37,900 bases of DNA from an uncultured Prevotellaceae bacterium (GCA_900314215.1 OMUK01000112.1:1-37900), one strand, 5' to 3'. Positions 25,100 through 34,600 are shown, counted from the first letter of the stretch. Notes: generated by a model not told the origin, from the sequence alone. Numbers and translations are program-made.

Positions 25100-25447
25100 A
25101 TGGAAGAATTGACCAAACGATTTTACCGCATAGGCGACGTGGCCGAGATACTCAATATCCCAGCCTCGACCCTGCGCTATTGGGAAAAGGAATTCACCAT
25201 CATCAAGCCCGCTCGCAACGCCAAGGGCATACGCCTGTACACGCCCAAGGACATTGAGACCATCAAGATGATTTACTACCTGGTGAAGGAGAAAGGGCTC
25301 AAGCTCGATGCCGCCCAGGCCATGATAAGGCGCAACCGCGACGGCGTGTCGAAGCGCTTTGAGGTGGTGGAGCGTCTCAAGAAGGTGCGCGACCAGCTCA
25401 AGGACTTCAACAAGGCCCTGCTGCTGGCCACCAAAGAGAGCAAATAG
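25100..25447 (+). CDS. MerR-family transcriptional regulator
   Basis: A 115-residue protein. Residues 7-75 form a MerR-type winged helix-turn-helix (FYRIGDVAEILNIPASTLRY, then IRLYTPKDIETI in the wing region). A short predicted coiled coil (about 85-110) would dimerise it. It lacks the C-terminal ligand or metal-binding part of the larger MerR proteins and has no cysteine for metal sensing. Small MerR proteins of this kind are common next to housekeeping genes in Bacteroidales; the target is unknown. Its promoter interlocks with that of alaS, so it may affect alaS by promoter occupancy or direct binding (inference). Confidence 0.88.
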   Translation: MEELTKRFYRIGDVAEILNIPASTLRYWEKEFTIIKPARNAKGIRLYTPKDIETIKMIYYLVKEKGLKLDAAQAMIRRNRDGVSKRFEVVERLKKVRDQLKDFNKALLLATKESK

Positions 25448-25493
25448 CGCTCATCAACAGGCCGCTACGCTCCCCCACACAAAAAAAATTAAG

Positions 25494-25537
25494 CACAAAT
25501 GCCCAGCCGATATGCTCTCGCCGGCTGGGCATTTGTG
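25494..25537 (-). terminator. Strong hairpin between the MerR and DUF3127 genes
   Basis: A perfect 16-bp inverted repeat (25494-25509 with 25522-25537, 12-base loop). On the minus strand it is followed by CTTAATTTTTTTT, so it should end the DUF3127 transcript. It may also stop the MerR transcript from the other side. Confidence 0.85.
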
Positions 25538-25618
25538 CCACACATGTGTGGTCAAGGCAATGCCTCGGTTGTTTCAAGTATGAGGGGTGCAGTCCCCCGC
25601 TATGCTCCACACGTTTTT

Positions 25619-26035
25619 TTAGAATGGGAGGTCGTCGTTGGCACCGCCGCCAAAGTCGACGGGTGCGGCAGGAGCTGCGCCTGCGGCAGGAGCCTGGGGT
25701 ACGGGAGCCATGCCGGGAGCGGCTGCGGGAGCCTGGGGTGCAGGAGCACCTGCAGGAGCTGCTGTGGGCACATAGGGCTCAGCCTTCCAGCCGTTGATGT
25801 TGGTAAACCAGCGGCCGTTGTACTCATGGCTGTCGATGTCGAACGACAGCTTCACTTCCTGGCCCACCTCCAGAGGATACTGGTTGGCCTTGTCGCCAAA
25901 GAAGCTGAAGAAGATCTTTTTGGGATAAGCTTCCTCGGTTTCCAGCACATATTCTTGTTTCGACCATGCATTTCCAGCTCTGGACGTACCACTTGCTGCA
26001 GGCAGTTTCTCGATAATTTTTCCTACTACTTCCAT
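25619..26035 (-). CDS. DUF3127 OB-fold-like protein with SSB-like C-terminal tip
   Basis: A 138-residue protein. Residues 1-85 match the DUF3127 style (MEVVGKIIEKLP, KQEYVLETEEAYPKKIFFSF, GRWFTNINGWKAEPYV), a small beta-barrel predicted to be OB-like. Residues 88-130 form an Ala/Pro/Gly-rich flexible linker, and the protein ends NDDLPF. This layout (OB core, flexible linker, acidic-hydrophobic tip) copies bacterial single-stranded DNA-binding protein, whose tip DDDIPF recruits DNA repair partners. The role in DNA metabolism is inference; DUF3127 itself is not characterised to my knowledge. It has its own promoter (26080-26109) and terminator. Confidence 0.8.
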   Translation of the reverse strand: MEVVGKIIEKLPAASGTSRAGNAWSKQEYVLETEEAYPKKIFFSFFGDKANQYPLEVGQEVKLSFDIDSHEYNGRWFTNINGWKAEPYVPTAAPAGAPAPQAPAAAPGMAPVPQAPAAGAAPAAPVDFGGGANDDLPF

Positions 26036-26079
26036 TTTTATATTTCAGTTTTGGTGTTTTTTTGATTTATTTGTAGCTA

Positions 26080-26109
26080 CAAAGTTAGCAATTCCTTTTC
26101 ATTCCACAA
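26080..26109 (-). promoter_or_regulatory. Promoter of the DUF3127 gene
   Basis: On the minus strand TTG (26107-26109), 19 bases, then TAACTTTG (26080-26087), 44 bases before the start codon. Confidence 0.7.
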
Positions 26110-26177
26110 CCTTTTTCCCGCTAAATAATTTTTCTCTCACAAAATTGCCACATTTACAAATTGCAGTAGCGGCAGTG

Positions 26178-26294
26178 ATGGCACTGCTCAGCTACTTTGT
26201 GGCCGGGTTGAGCCTGACCGATAGCATCGTCGTGCTGGTTGTGGGCTTCACCGCCCACCCCATCGTGAGTTTCATCTACAGCAAGGTAAGTTAA
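26178..26294 (+). CDS. Possible 38-residue membrane peptide or gene remnant
   Basis: ATG 26178 (GTG 26175 just ahead) opens a frame of 38 codons: MALLSYFVAGLSLTDSIVVL, then VVGFTAHPIVSFIYSKVS. It is hydrophobic enough for one or two membrane helices, and its codon use resembles the genes around it. The same frame stays open upstream for several codons without a start. It may be the end of a decayed transporter gene or a small membrane protein. No terminator or promoter supports it. Confidence 0.3.
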   Translation: MALLSYFVAGLSLTDSIVVLVVGFTAHPIVSFIYSKVS

Positions 26295-26526
26295 AAGGTT
26301 TAACCGATGATCTTGGGGTGACGCATTGGCGAAATCGCCGCCACATGGTTAACCCCACCCGCAGGGGGGGGGCGGTCTTGTGCCGGCCTACGACAATATC
26401 ATATCCTATTTTATTGATTATCAAAATGATGGAACCGTGTCTTTGGCCCAGCACAAGATTGACCCCTACAGGTTTGCATTTGTGCTTTGTTGATTTGGCG
26501 TGGCGCGACGCCAACGCACAAAGAAA
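26295..26526. other. Gene-free stretch with a nine-G run
   Basis: No coding region or RNA gene is recognised. It contains nine consecutive G (26364-26372) and a GC-rich palindromic patch (GGCGCGACGCC region near 26502). It separates the small hydrophobic ORF from the 3' end of the phosphate transporter gene. Confidence 0.4.
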
Positions 26527-26560
26527 AAAGCCAGGGCTGAATCACTTCGGTCCTGGCTTT
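26527..26560 (-). terminator. Intrinsic terminator after the phosphate transporter gene
   Basis: A 10-bp stem (26527-26536 with 26551-26560, one wobble) followed on the minus strand by TTTTTTCTTTG, 107 bases past the transporter stop. Confidence 0.8.
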
Positions 26561-26666
26561 AATAGCATGGCATTGAGACTTAAGGCTCTACTTGATTAAA
26601 TCCCTGTTTCGTATATGCTGTTGAAATAAGGAGTAGGGATTGAGCTTGGGTCGCCCCTGGGGCGAC

Positions 26667-28913
26667 TTAGCTCTCGCCCTCCTTGATGGCGTTGAGGAAG
26701 TAGGCCTCCGACTTGATCAGGTTGCGCGATTGCAGTATCATCGTCTTGGTCTCGCTCATGATATTGAGGAAGAGCGAGTTGCCGCGGGTGCTAGCCTCGG
26801 GAGAGCCCTGTGGAGCTTCTTGCACGCGCTTGATTTGCTGCTTGATGACGTCGGCAATGAAGTTGAAGAGGTCGTCGCGCTTGGTCATCACATCGTCGAG
26901 GCCGCTGAAATCCTTGGTGTCGAGCATCGTGCTGATGCTGGCAAAGATGTCGTCGACACGGTCGTTGATGGCCTTCAGACTCTTGATTTGCGGGCCTGTG
27001 AGGCCGCGGTGGTTGTTGTTGATGTGCTCATAGGCCGGGCGGGTGCAGTGCAGCAGTGCCTTCGACACCTCGCACAGGTAGTCGACGATTTGCACATAGT
27101 AGTGAGCCGTCTCCACCTTTTGGGCCTCAAGCTTCTTGATCACCGCGAGGATGCCATATTTGCGCTTGTTGGCCTCGTGATACATCTGCTCGCTCTCCTC
27201 TACCATTTGCCTGAGCTCGTGGCGGTTCTCGGTGAAGAGCGACACGAGCATGTGGTTGTAGATGCGGTGGGTAGCCTCCATGGTGTTGACCACGGTGAGG
27301 GTGCAGTTGTAGAGCACATCCTCGGGAGCATCGTCTTTCTCAATGAGCTTCTTGCTGGCAGCGGCAGCACTCTTCTCTTTCTTGTTGAGGAAGCGGCGCA
27401 GCAGCATGTAGGCAGCCCCGATCACGATCAGGGCCAGAGCCCAGCCATGGAACCACATGAGCAGCGTGGAGATGATGAAGGCGGCGCAGAAGGCGATGAA
27501 TGCTGTCACAAACCAGCCCATGATCACGGTGCCCACGCCCGTGATGCGATACACCGCGCTATCGCGGCCCCACACGCGGTCGCTCAACGAGGAGCCCATC
27601 GATACCATAAACACCACATAGGTGGTAGAGAGCGGCAACTTAAACGAGGTGCCGATGCATATCAGGATAGAAGCCGATGCCAGGTTGACCACGGCGCGTA
27701 TCTTGTCGAAGTTGCTGCTGCCGCGCTCCGAGTCGCTCAGGGGAGCGAAACGGCTGTTGATGGCGTCGACCACCCGGTTGGGCAGCACGCGGCGATACCA
27801 GTTGTTCAGGCTCACCGATATGCGCACCAGGGCACGCGAGAAAGCCGTGGAGTTGAAGCGCTCTTCCTCCTCTTGCTGCGAGGCAAGGGTGAGCTCGGTC
27901 TTCGACACCTTCTTGGCATCGCTCGAGAAGAAGAGCGTGAGCACCATCACCACACCGGCGATGGCCAGATAGCCCATGCTTGCCATCTCGGGGTCGTTGA
28001 GCGCGCCCATGAGCATATTCATGTTGCCTGTGCCCGATGCTATCTTATAAGAATCCAAGCCAGCCAGCGGCACACCGATGAAGTTGACCAGGTCGTTGCC
28101 GGCAAAGGCCAGTGCCAGTGCAAATGTACCGCTCAGGATGGTGATCTTGAGTATGCTCACGTGCAGCAGTTGCAGCACCCACAAGATGAGCGACGACGCA
28201 ATCCAGGCCACCAGGAGCACCATGTAGATGTTGTTGCTGATGAAGCTTGAAATCTCGTCGGTCATCAGGCCCGAGCTCTTCAAGCCCTTGAACAGGGCGA
28301 AGTAGAGGATGCCCACGATGGCAACGCCGCACCACAAGGCTCCATAGCGCTTCAACTGCTTGGCATAGCGGAAGGTGAAGATGAGGCGCGAGATATACAT
28401 GACAATAGCGCCTGTGATAAACGAGAGCACCACCGAGACCAGGATGGCCGAAATCATGCCCAAGGCGCGGCCGCCGTTGACCAGCGTGCCTATATCGCCC
28501 ACAGCGAGGGCGCTGTCGGTGTTGACCTTGTAGATAATCACAGCCATGGCCGAGCCCAGGAGCTCAAATATCATCGACACGGTGGTCGACGTGGGCAATC
28601 CCAGCTTGTTGAAACCGTCGAGAAGCACCACATCGGTGAGCATCACGCCCACATAGAGAAACATGATCTCGCTGAAGGTGAAATACTCGGGGTGAAACAC
28701 GCCGTTGCGTGCCACCTCCATCATGCCGTGGGAGGTGAGCACACCCACAAGAATACCCACGGCAGCTACGCTCACGATGGTTCTGAAGGACGCAACCTTA
28801 GAACCGAGTGCCGAGTTCAGGAAGTTGATGGCGTCGTTGGAAACGCCAACAACCAAGTCGAGAATGGCCAGCGCGACCAAAATGACGACAATTACTGTAA
28901 AAATTGGACTCAT
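26667..28913 (-). CDS. Inorganic phosphate transporter (Pit/PHO4 family) with PhoU-like C-terminal domain
   Basis: A 748-residue membrane protein. The N-terminal signature LVVGVSNDAINFLNSALGSK is the PHO4 family motif, repeated in weaker form later (FAGNDLVNFIGVPLAG), as expected for the inverted-repeat transporter fold. About ten hydrophobic helices run to residue 500. The rest (about 510-748) is cytoplasmic, helical and charged, resembling PhoU/DUF47 proteins that regulate phosphate uptake. It takes up phosphate with a cation. I chose ATG 28913 because the longer frame adds a charged non-family segment. It lies 162 bases after a PhoR/PhoB-type pair on the same strand, so co-regulation by phosphate is likely but not shown. 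Confidence 0.9.
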   Translation of the reverse strand: MSPIFTVIVVILVALAILDLVVGVSNDAINFLNSALGSKVASFRTIVSVAAVGILVGVLTSHGMMEVARNGVFHPEYFTFSEIMFLYVGVMLTDVVLLDGFNKLGLPTSTTVSMIFELLGSAMAVIIYKVNTDSALAVGDIGTLVNGGRALGMISAILVSVVLSFITGAIVMYISRLIFTFRYAKQLKRYGALWCGVAIVGILYFALFKGLKSSGLMTDEISSFISNNIYMVLLVAWIASSLILWVLQLLHVSILKITILSGTFALALAFAGNDLVNFIGVPLAGLDSYKIASGTGNMNMLMGALNDPEMASMGYLAIAGVVMVLTLFFSSDAKKVSKTELTLASQQEEEERFNSTAFSRALVRISVSLNNWYRRVLPNRVVDAINSRFAPLSDSERGSSNFDKIRAVVNLASASILICIGTSFKLPLSTTYVVFMVSMGSSLSDRVWGRDSAVYRITGVGTVIMGWFVTAFIAFCAAFIISTLLMWFHGWALALIVIGAAYMLLRRFLNKKEKSAAAASKKLIEKDDAPEDVLYNCTLTVVNTMEATHRIYNHMLVSLFTENRHELRQMVEESEQMYHEANKRKYGILAVIKKLEAQKVETAHYYVQIVDYLCEVSKALLHCTRPAYEHINNNHRGLTGPQIKSLKAINDRVDDIFASISTMLDTKDFSGLDDVMTKRDDLFNFIADVIKQQIKRVQEAPQGSPEASTRGNSLFLNIMSETKTMILQSRNLIKSEAYFLNAIKEGES

Positions 28914-29075
28914 AAATAGAATGTATTGTATTTTATTATTTTTTTCTTCATTTTCGGCCGCGGCCATGGCCCCAAGTGGGCACAGAGAGGGCACTTATCG
29001 CAAGCGCAAATTACTTGCAATATACTAAAAATCAATAATTTAAAGATTTAAAGACCTATCTAAGTATCATCGTCG

Positions 29076-30512
29076 CTACTTGTGTAGCGTGAATTCAAAC
29101 TCCAGGCCGCCGAGCTTGCGGTTGCGCACGGTGATCTTGCCCTTGTGGAAGAGCACCGCATTCTTCACAATCGCCAGTCCCAGGCCAGTGCCGCCCAGCG
29201 AGCGGGAGCGGCCCTTGTCGACACGGTAGAAGCGCTCAAAGAGTCGGGGCAAGTGCTTCTCTTCCACGCCCACGCCGTTGTCGTTGAAGATGAAGCGGTA
29301 GTAGTCGCCCGTCTCCTCCACAAGCTTCACCGTCACATCACGGCCGCCGCTGTAGTTGAAGGCGTTGACCATGAGATTGCGGAATATCGACTCGATCAAG
29401 CCCTGGTTGCCATTGATGATGAGGCCATCGGGCACCTCGATGTGGATGCGCATTTGCTGCTCGGGCGGATACACCTTCATGTCGCCGGCCACCTGCTTGA
29501 TGATGCTGGTGACGTCGACCGGGGCGCTCTGTATCTGGTCGGGGGCATCACTGATGCGGGTGATCACCGAGAGGTCGGCCAAGAGCGACACGAGCCGGTT
29601 CACATTCTCATAGGAGCGGTCGAGCAAGTCCTTGCGCATCTCGGGCGTGAGCTGGCCGTCGCTGTTCTCGAGAGTCTCGAGGCAAGCCTGAATCACGTGC
29701 ACGGGAGTTTTGATCTCGTGGCTGATGTTGTTGGTGAGCTCGTGCTTGATGCGCGTCTTTTCCTTTTGCTCGTGTATGGCGGCGCGCAGGTTCTTGTCGC
29801 GCTCCTCGGCGGTGGCCTGCTGCAGCTTGTAGAGGTTCACGATGTGGCTCGATATCTCGCCCAGCTCATCGTCGGGGAAACTCTGTGCCTCATATTTGCT
29901 CAAGTCGCCAAACTCGGCCGCGTTGGCAAAGTTGCGCAGGTTTTTCACGCTGCGGCTTATGCTGTGGGCGGCAAACCAGGCAATGATGGTCATGATCACG
30001 GCGATGGTCAATATCAGGTAGCTGTTGAATGAGTCGGCCCTGAGCATCTCGGTGAGCGAGTGGTTATAGGGCAAAGCCGTGCGCACCACGATGCCGTGGC
30101 CGCGGGTGGCCGAGTAGAAATACTCGCGATTGTTGGTCGATGAGATGCGGCGCTTGGTGAAGCCGTGTCCCATTTTGACGGCCTGTTGCACCTCGGGGCG
30201 GTTGGCATGGTTGGCCTTCACCTCGCCGTTGGAGTCGTAGAGCACATTGCCCTTGAGGTCGATCACCGTCACACGCAGCGAGTCGTCGGGGTCAATTTGT
30301 TTCACAAATTGCGGAGTGACCTGTCCGCCCGTCTCCAGGCGCTCCAGTATCTTGGCATTCTGCATCTGCAAGTGGCTGTCGAGCGAGGCAATCTTGTAGT
30401 CGCGCTCGCGGTTGTATTGCAGGCCAAAGAATATGGCAGTGAGAATCCAGGTGAAGAGCACGATCAGCAGGAAGAGCCTCGTCTGCACATTAATTACTCG
30501 TCTTGAAACCAT
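29076..30512 (-). CDS. Membrane sensor histidine kinase (PhoR-like)
   Basis: A 478-residue kinase. A first membrane helix (about 12-30), a periplasmic sensor domain (about 31-160) and a second helix (about 165-185) are followed by a HAMP-like linker. The HisKA box NNISHEIKTPVHVIQ carries the phosphorylated His265. The ATPase domain has the N-box (NLMVNAFNYSG), NDNGVGV, LFERFYRV and the GGTGLGLAIV box. It should phosphorylate the response regulator encoded just ahead; the two genes overlap by 23 bases. The stimulus is unknown. Phosphate is suggested by the transporter gene downstream and the Pho-box-like repeat upstream of the operon. Confidence 0.93.
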   Translation of the reverse strand: MVSRRVINVQTRLFLLIVLFTWILTAIFFGLQYNRERDYKIASLDSHLQMQNAKILERLETGGQVTPQFVKQIDPDDSLRVTVIDLKGNVLYDSNGEVKANHANRPEVQQAVKMGHGFTKRRISSTNNREYFYSATRGHGIVVRTALPYNHSLTEMLRADSFNSYLILTIAVIMTIIAWFAAHSISRSVKNLRNFANAAEFGDLSKYEAQSFPDDELGEISSHIVNLYKLQQATAEERDKNLRAAIHEQKEKTRIKHELTNNISHEIKTPVHVIQACLETLENSDGQLTPEMRKDLLDRSYENVNRLVSLLADLSVITRISDAPDQIQSAPVDVTSIIKQVAGDMKVYPPEQQMRIHIEVPDGLIINGNQGLIESIFRNLMVNAFNYSGGRDVTVKLVEETGDYYRFIFNDNGVGVEEKHLPRLFERFYRVDKGRSRSLGGTGLGLAIVKNAVLFHKGKITVRNRKLGGLEFEFTLHK

Positions 30513-31176
30513 AGCCTTGACCTTGTTTAGTTACAATATTGTTTCCATAGCGGCCCAGCTTCTTGCGCAGGCGGCCCACATTCACATCGATCGTGCGGTC
30601 GACGACGTAGACGCCCGTCTCCCACACGCGGTTCAGTATCTCGGCACGCGAGAATATCTTGTCGCGGTTATCGAGGAAGAATACCAGCAGGTCAAATTCC
30701 TTGCCGGTCAGTTGCACGGGGTTGTCGTCGATCGTGCAGGTGCGGTCGACCGTGTCGACGACCAGGTTGCCATACGACACAATGCGGTCGGCATTGAAGC
30801 GGCCGCTGCGGTGCAGCACGCTGCGCACGCGAGCCACCAGCTCGCGCATCGAGAAGGGTTTCTTGATGTAGTCGTCGGCACCGGTGGCAAAGCCCTTCAA
30901 GAGGTCCTCCTCCGAGTCCTTTGCCGTGCAAAAGATGATGGGCACCGTCTTCAGGTCTTCGCGCTGGCGCACCCTTTGTGCCAGCTCAAAGCCACTCATG
31001 CGCTCCATCATCACGTCAAACAGGAACAGGTCGTATTGCTCAAGCTTCATCTTGAGGGCTGCCTCGGCACTCAATGCCGTGTCGACCACAAAGCCCGCAA
31101 GTTCAAGATTGATCTTGAGCACATAGCATATCGACTCTTCATCGTCTACGACCAGGATTCTTGGAGATTTAATCAT
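30490..31176 (-). CDS. OmpR/PhoB-type response regulator
   Basis: A 228-residue regulator. The receiver domain (1-120) has the acidic pocket VVDDEES (Asp11, Asp12), the phosphorylated Asp54 (FLFDVMM) and Lys in DYIKKPF. A winged helix DNA-binding domain follows (about 130-225; GKEFDLLVFF, SRAEILNRVW, VYVVDRTIDVNVGRLRKKLG). It is first in the operon with the histidine kinase, whose start lies inside its last codons. TAACA repeats at 31222-31265 may be its own binding site (autoregulation). Assignment to the phosphate system is contextual. Confidence 0.93.
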   Translation of the reverse strand: MIKSPRILVVDDEESICYVLKINLELAGFVVDTALSAEAALKMKLEQYDLFLFDVMMERMSGFELAQRVRQREDLKTVPIIFCTAKDSEEDLLKGFATGADDYIKKPFSMRELVARVRSVLHRSGRFNADRIVSYGNLVVDTVDRTCTIDDNPVQLTGKEFDLLVFFLDNRDKIFSRAEILNRVWETGVYVVDRTIDVNVGRLRKKLGRYGNNIVTKQGQGYGFKTSN

Positions 31177-31213
31177 AATAATAAGTGGTTTTAATTACCT
31201 TTTATCTACGTTG

Positions 31214-31265
31214 CAAAAATATAACAACTTATTCGCACAAAAATAACAAAACGGTAACAAAACGC
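31214..31265 (-). promoter_or_regulatory. Promoter region with 11-bp-phased TAACA repeats (Pho-box-like)
   Basis: TAACAAAACGG (31244-31254) and TAACAAAACGC (31255-31265) are adjacent 11-bp repeats, and a third TAACAA at 31222 is exactly 22 bases away. A TATTTTTG box (31214-31221) on the minus strand is a candidate -7 element; the tandem pair then covers the -33 area, where a PhoB-type activator would bind. PhoB and PhoP sites in other bacteria are also 11-bp direct repeats. Confidence 0.5.
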
Positions 31266-31306
31266 ACAATCCTGAAATAATTTTAGCCCGCTGCCGAAAG
31301 ACACCC

Positions 31307-31480
31307 ATGAGGCATCGAGTCGCCCACCCAATCGAATTGCAACATCCTCAAGCCATTCACAGTCGTTGGTTAGAAAAAGGCAGCAATGCCAAAGAAGTCA
31401 CCGCCCTGGGCAACAAGATACTGGGCGCTTCCAGCTACGACGACTCGGTGTGTGACCTTAACAACGACGGCGTGATATAG
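31307..31480 (+). pseudogene. Remnant of a secreted protein's dockerin-like C-terminus
   Basis: A 57-codon frame (ATG 31307) whose second half, NAKEVTALGNKILGASSYDD then SVCDLNNDGVI, strongly resembles the calcium-binding repeats of type I dockerin-like domains (VTALVNxILG ... DLNGDG). Such repeats end many secreted Bacteroidales proteins. Only about one and a half repeats remain, no signal peptide is present, and the first half has no recognisable sequence. A perfect intrinsic terminator follows at once. I read it as the surviving tail of a deleted gene. Confidence 0.6.
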
Positions 31481-31484
31481 CAAG

Positions 31485-31531
31485 CAAGGAATATGCCCGC
31501 CCCGTGGAGGCCGGCATATTCCTTGTTTTTT
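31485..31531 (+). terminator. Intrinsic terminator behind the dockerin-like remnant
   Basis: A perfect 13-bp stem (31485-31497 with 31513-31525, 15-base loop) followed by six T, starting five bases after the TAG. Confidence 0.92.
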
Positions 31532-31575
31532 AGTTGACCTGTACCGTTGCGATTTTGCCAGGGGAAAAACAAATT

Positions 31576-31610
31576 CGGGGCTGCCTAAAACGCTTGCTTA
31601 GGCAGCCCCG
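31576..31610 (-). terminator. Intrinsic terminator after the second GLUG gene
   Basis: A perfect 13-bp stem (31576-31588 with 31598-31610, 9-base loop). On the minus strand it is followed by AATTTGTTTTT, 31 bases past the stop codon. Confidence 0.85.
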
Positions 31611-31640
31611 AAATTTACCAGAGGATTATGCTACAGCTTT

Positions 31641-34600
31641 CTACTTGCGGCACATGCGCTTGATGGCGCGGGTGGTGCCGTCGCTGTAGGTAACCTTTTC
31701 AATCACGACTTGGCCATCGGCATCGGGCTGGGCAAGCTCGCGGCCTTGCAGGTCGTAGTAGCTGCGGGCCACAATGGTGCGAGAAGCCACATTGGTGTCG
31801 CTCACACCGGTGTTCTCGGCCATGAGCACGAGATTGTAGGTGCGGGTGAGGTTGCCCACAGTGAGCGTTGCCCACGCGGCCTCGCCCACAGTCTTGTTGC
31901 GCAACGACACGTTGTTGCCGTCGATGGCCAGGTTGTCGCTGCAGGTCCACACGGCGTTGTGCGGCGTGCCCACGTGGAAGTCGCTATACACGCTGTCGGC
32001 CACCTCGCCGTCGGCAAGGAGCAGCATGGCCACGGCAAAGCTGTTGTAGTCGTTGTTGCGCATCACCTTGAGCGACGGGTAGCAGGCCACCTGGTAGTCG
32101 AAGGCCGAGTCGATCTCGAGTTGGGTGAACTCGCGCTTGGTGAGGCCTTGCGCCTTGATGGTGGCGTCGTAGTCTACAGCGTCGTTCACTTCCTTGTCAT
32201 ACCATGTAGTGCCCACTTCCAGGAAGCGGCAGCTGGAGTTGTAACCGAGCACGTTGCCATTGTTGGTCGTGGTGGTTGCAGTCCACTTGCCGGCATTGTA
32301 GGTGTTGGTCACCTTGGTCACATAGGATTCAGCCTGTGCGTTGCCAGGAAAGCCCAGCACGCCGGCCACATTGCTGTAGCCGCTCACCTCGCCGAAGTTG
32401 TAGCAATCGGTCATCCAGGGACGTCCCGAGCCAATGAGGCCGCCCACGCGGGTGCCCGTCTTGGCGGTAGCCACGACCTTGCCATAGTTGGCATCGCCCT
32501 GGAATATGTCCTTCTTGCCCGAGAAGTAGCCCACCAGGCCACCCACTTGGGTGCTGGCTGCAGTGATGGTGCCGGCGTTCCAGCTGTTGTAGATGCTGCA
32601 TCCGCCCAGACCCACCAGGCCGCCCTGGCTGCCGGTAGTAGGATTGATTCCAGTGATGTCGCCCGTGTTGGAGCAGGCGATGATGATTGCCGTGGTGTCG
32701 CCGGTGAAGCTGCCGGCGACGCCGCCCAGCGAGTTGTAGCCGGTCACGTTGCCCGAGTTGTGGCAGTCGATGATGGTGTCGGGGGCTGCGGCCGAGGCCA
32801 TGAGGTCGCCGCCTATACCGCCCGAGTAGTAGGTCTTGAAGCCATCGTCGGTGATGATGTTGCCCGAGTTGGTGCAACGGCTCAGCGTGGTGCCAGCTCG
32901 CATGTCGCCTATGATGCCGCCAAAGTAGAAGTTGCGCTTCGAGCTGCTTGTGGCGGTCTCAATGTCGGCGGTGTTGTAGCAGCTGTCGATATTGAGGCGC
33001 ACGGCCTGCGTGTGGGCAGCCGAGCGGCCTGCGATGCCGCCAGCATAGTACACGGCCATGAGCGAACCGGTATTGTGGCAATAGCTCACGCCCGAGGGTG
33101 CATAGATGCTGCCAGCGATACCGCCCACCTCATTGCCGGTGGCAATCACGCCGCCATTGTTGTAGCAGCGATAGAAGTAGGCCGAAGCGGCACCGGCGAT
33201 GCCGCCCAAGTCCTTGCCACCCTCGACGACGCCCTCGTTGCTGCAGCTGTCGATCTTCACAGCAGTGCTGGCTGCGCTGTAGCCAAGGATACCGCCGGCA
33301 TAGGCCGTCGTTGCCGAGATGTCGCCATAGTTGTGGCAATTGGCAACCGAGCTGCCGGTGTAGCCCACGGCGGCGATGCCGGCAGCATAGCTCGATGCTG
33401 CGCTCACCGCGCTGCGGTTGGTCAAGTTGTAGGCCTTGCCATAGAGGCGGGCCACAAAGGCTGCCGCATTGTTGTAGCCCTTGAAGCTGCACGAGTCGAC
33501 GTTGAGGTCGTGGATGGCGCCAGTTGCGCCCACGATGCCAAAGAGGGCCGTGCCAGCCGAGGTCTTGTCGGCGCTATTGTCGAGTGCAATGTGCTTGAAG
33601 GTCTTGCCGTTGCCGTTGAAGTCGGCGGCAAAGATATTGTTCTGCGCCACTGGCGTATAGGTGCTGCCAGTGAAGTCGATGTCGTTGGCCACCTTGAAGT
33701 AGGCGCCTGCGTAGTCATAGCCCGTGGTTGCCACAAAGTCGGCAAGGGTCTGCATGTCGGCAGGAGTCTTGATCAAGTAGGGCACTGTGGCTGTGCCGTC
33801 GCCGTCGAAGAGGTCGGCATTGATGGCACTCACTGGCACGAGGCGTTGCGAGGCGCCCAGCGTCACGACCACCGTGTCGAGCGAGGCGCCACTCTCGGGC
33901 ACTGCGACATTGAGCGCGGTGCCGGCAATGCTGAATGCCGTGCCATGCTGCATGACGTAGGCCACCGTCGAGGTGTTGTTGAGCGTTGCAGCGGACTTCA
34001 TGCTCGAGGCATAGTCGCCGTCAGCAAAGTAGATGGGCGACAGCGATGCGAGCCGTGCGCCCTCATAGGTGCTGGCTGCCTTGACCATAGGATAAGCGTT
34101 GGCTGCCTGCACAAAACCGTCGCCCAGGCCCTCAACGTTGCCGCTGGCAAGTTGCGAAGCCTTGAGGCCGGTCACGCCCTCCACGCTAGAGTTGGCAGCG
34201 GCCATGAGCTTTTGCAGCTGGCTGTCGTAGTAGCAGGCCTCATAGGTCGAGGTGGCCGTGGCGCCAGCCATCTGGCCAGCCGCGGTGATATTGGCAGTAG
34301 CCTGCACGAGGCCGTAGTTCACAGCGCCCACAGTCTTGGCGCCGCTCTCGTAGCCCACGATGCCGCCCACTTGGCTCAGCGAGGTCACAGGGCCGGCGTT
34401 CACCACACTGGTGACGGTGCTCTTGGAGTTGTTGCCCACGATACCGCCGGCCGAGTATTGCTTGCCGGCAGCTTGGTAGCTATTGATGTAGATAGCACCC
34501 ACTTCACCCACGTTCTCGCAATTGGTGATAGTAGCGCCATTGGCATAGCCCGCGATGCCGCCGGCAGTGTTGTTGCCCACATGCACGGTGCCGGCATTGT

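Noticed and set aside
26364-26372. Nine-G run as a phase-variation tract
   Set aside because: It lies in a gene-free stretch and is not placed in a promoter or coding start that slippage could switch.
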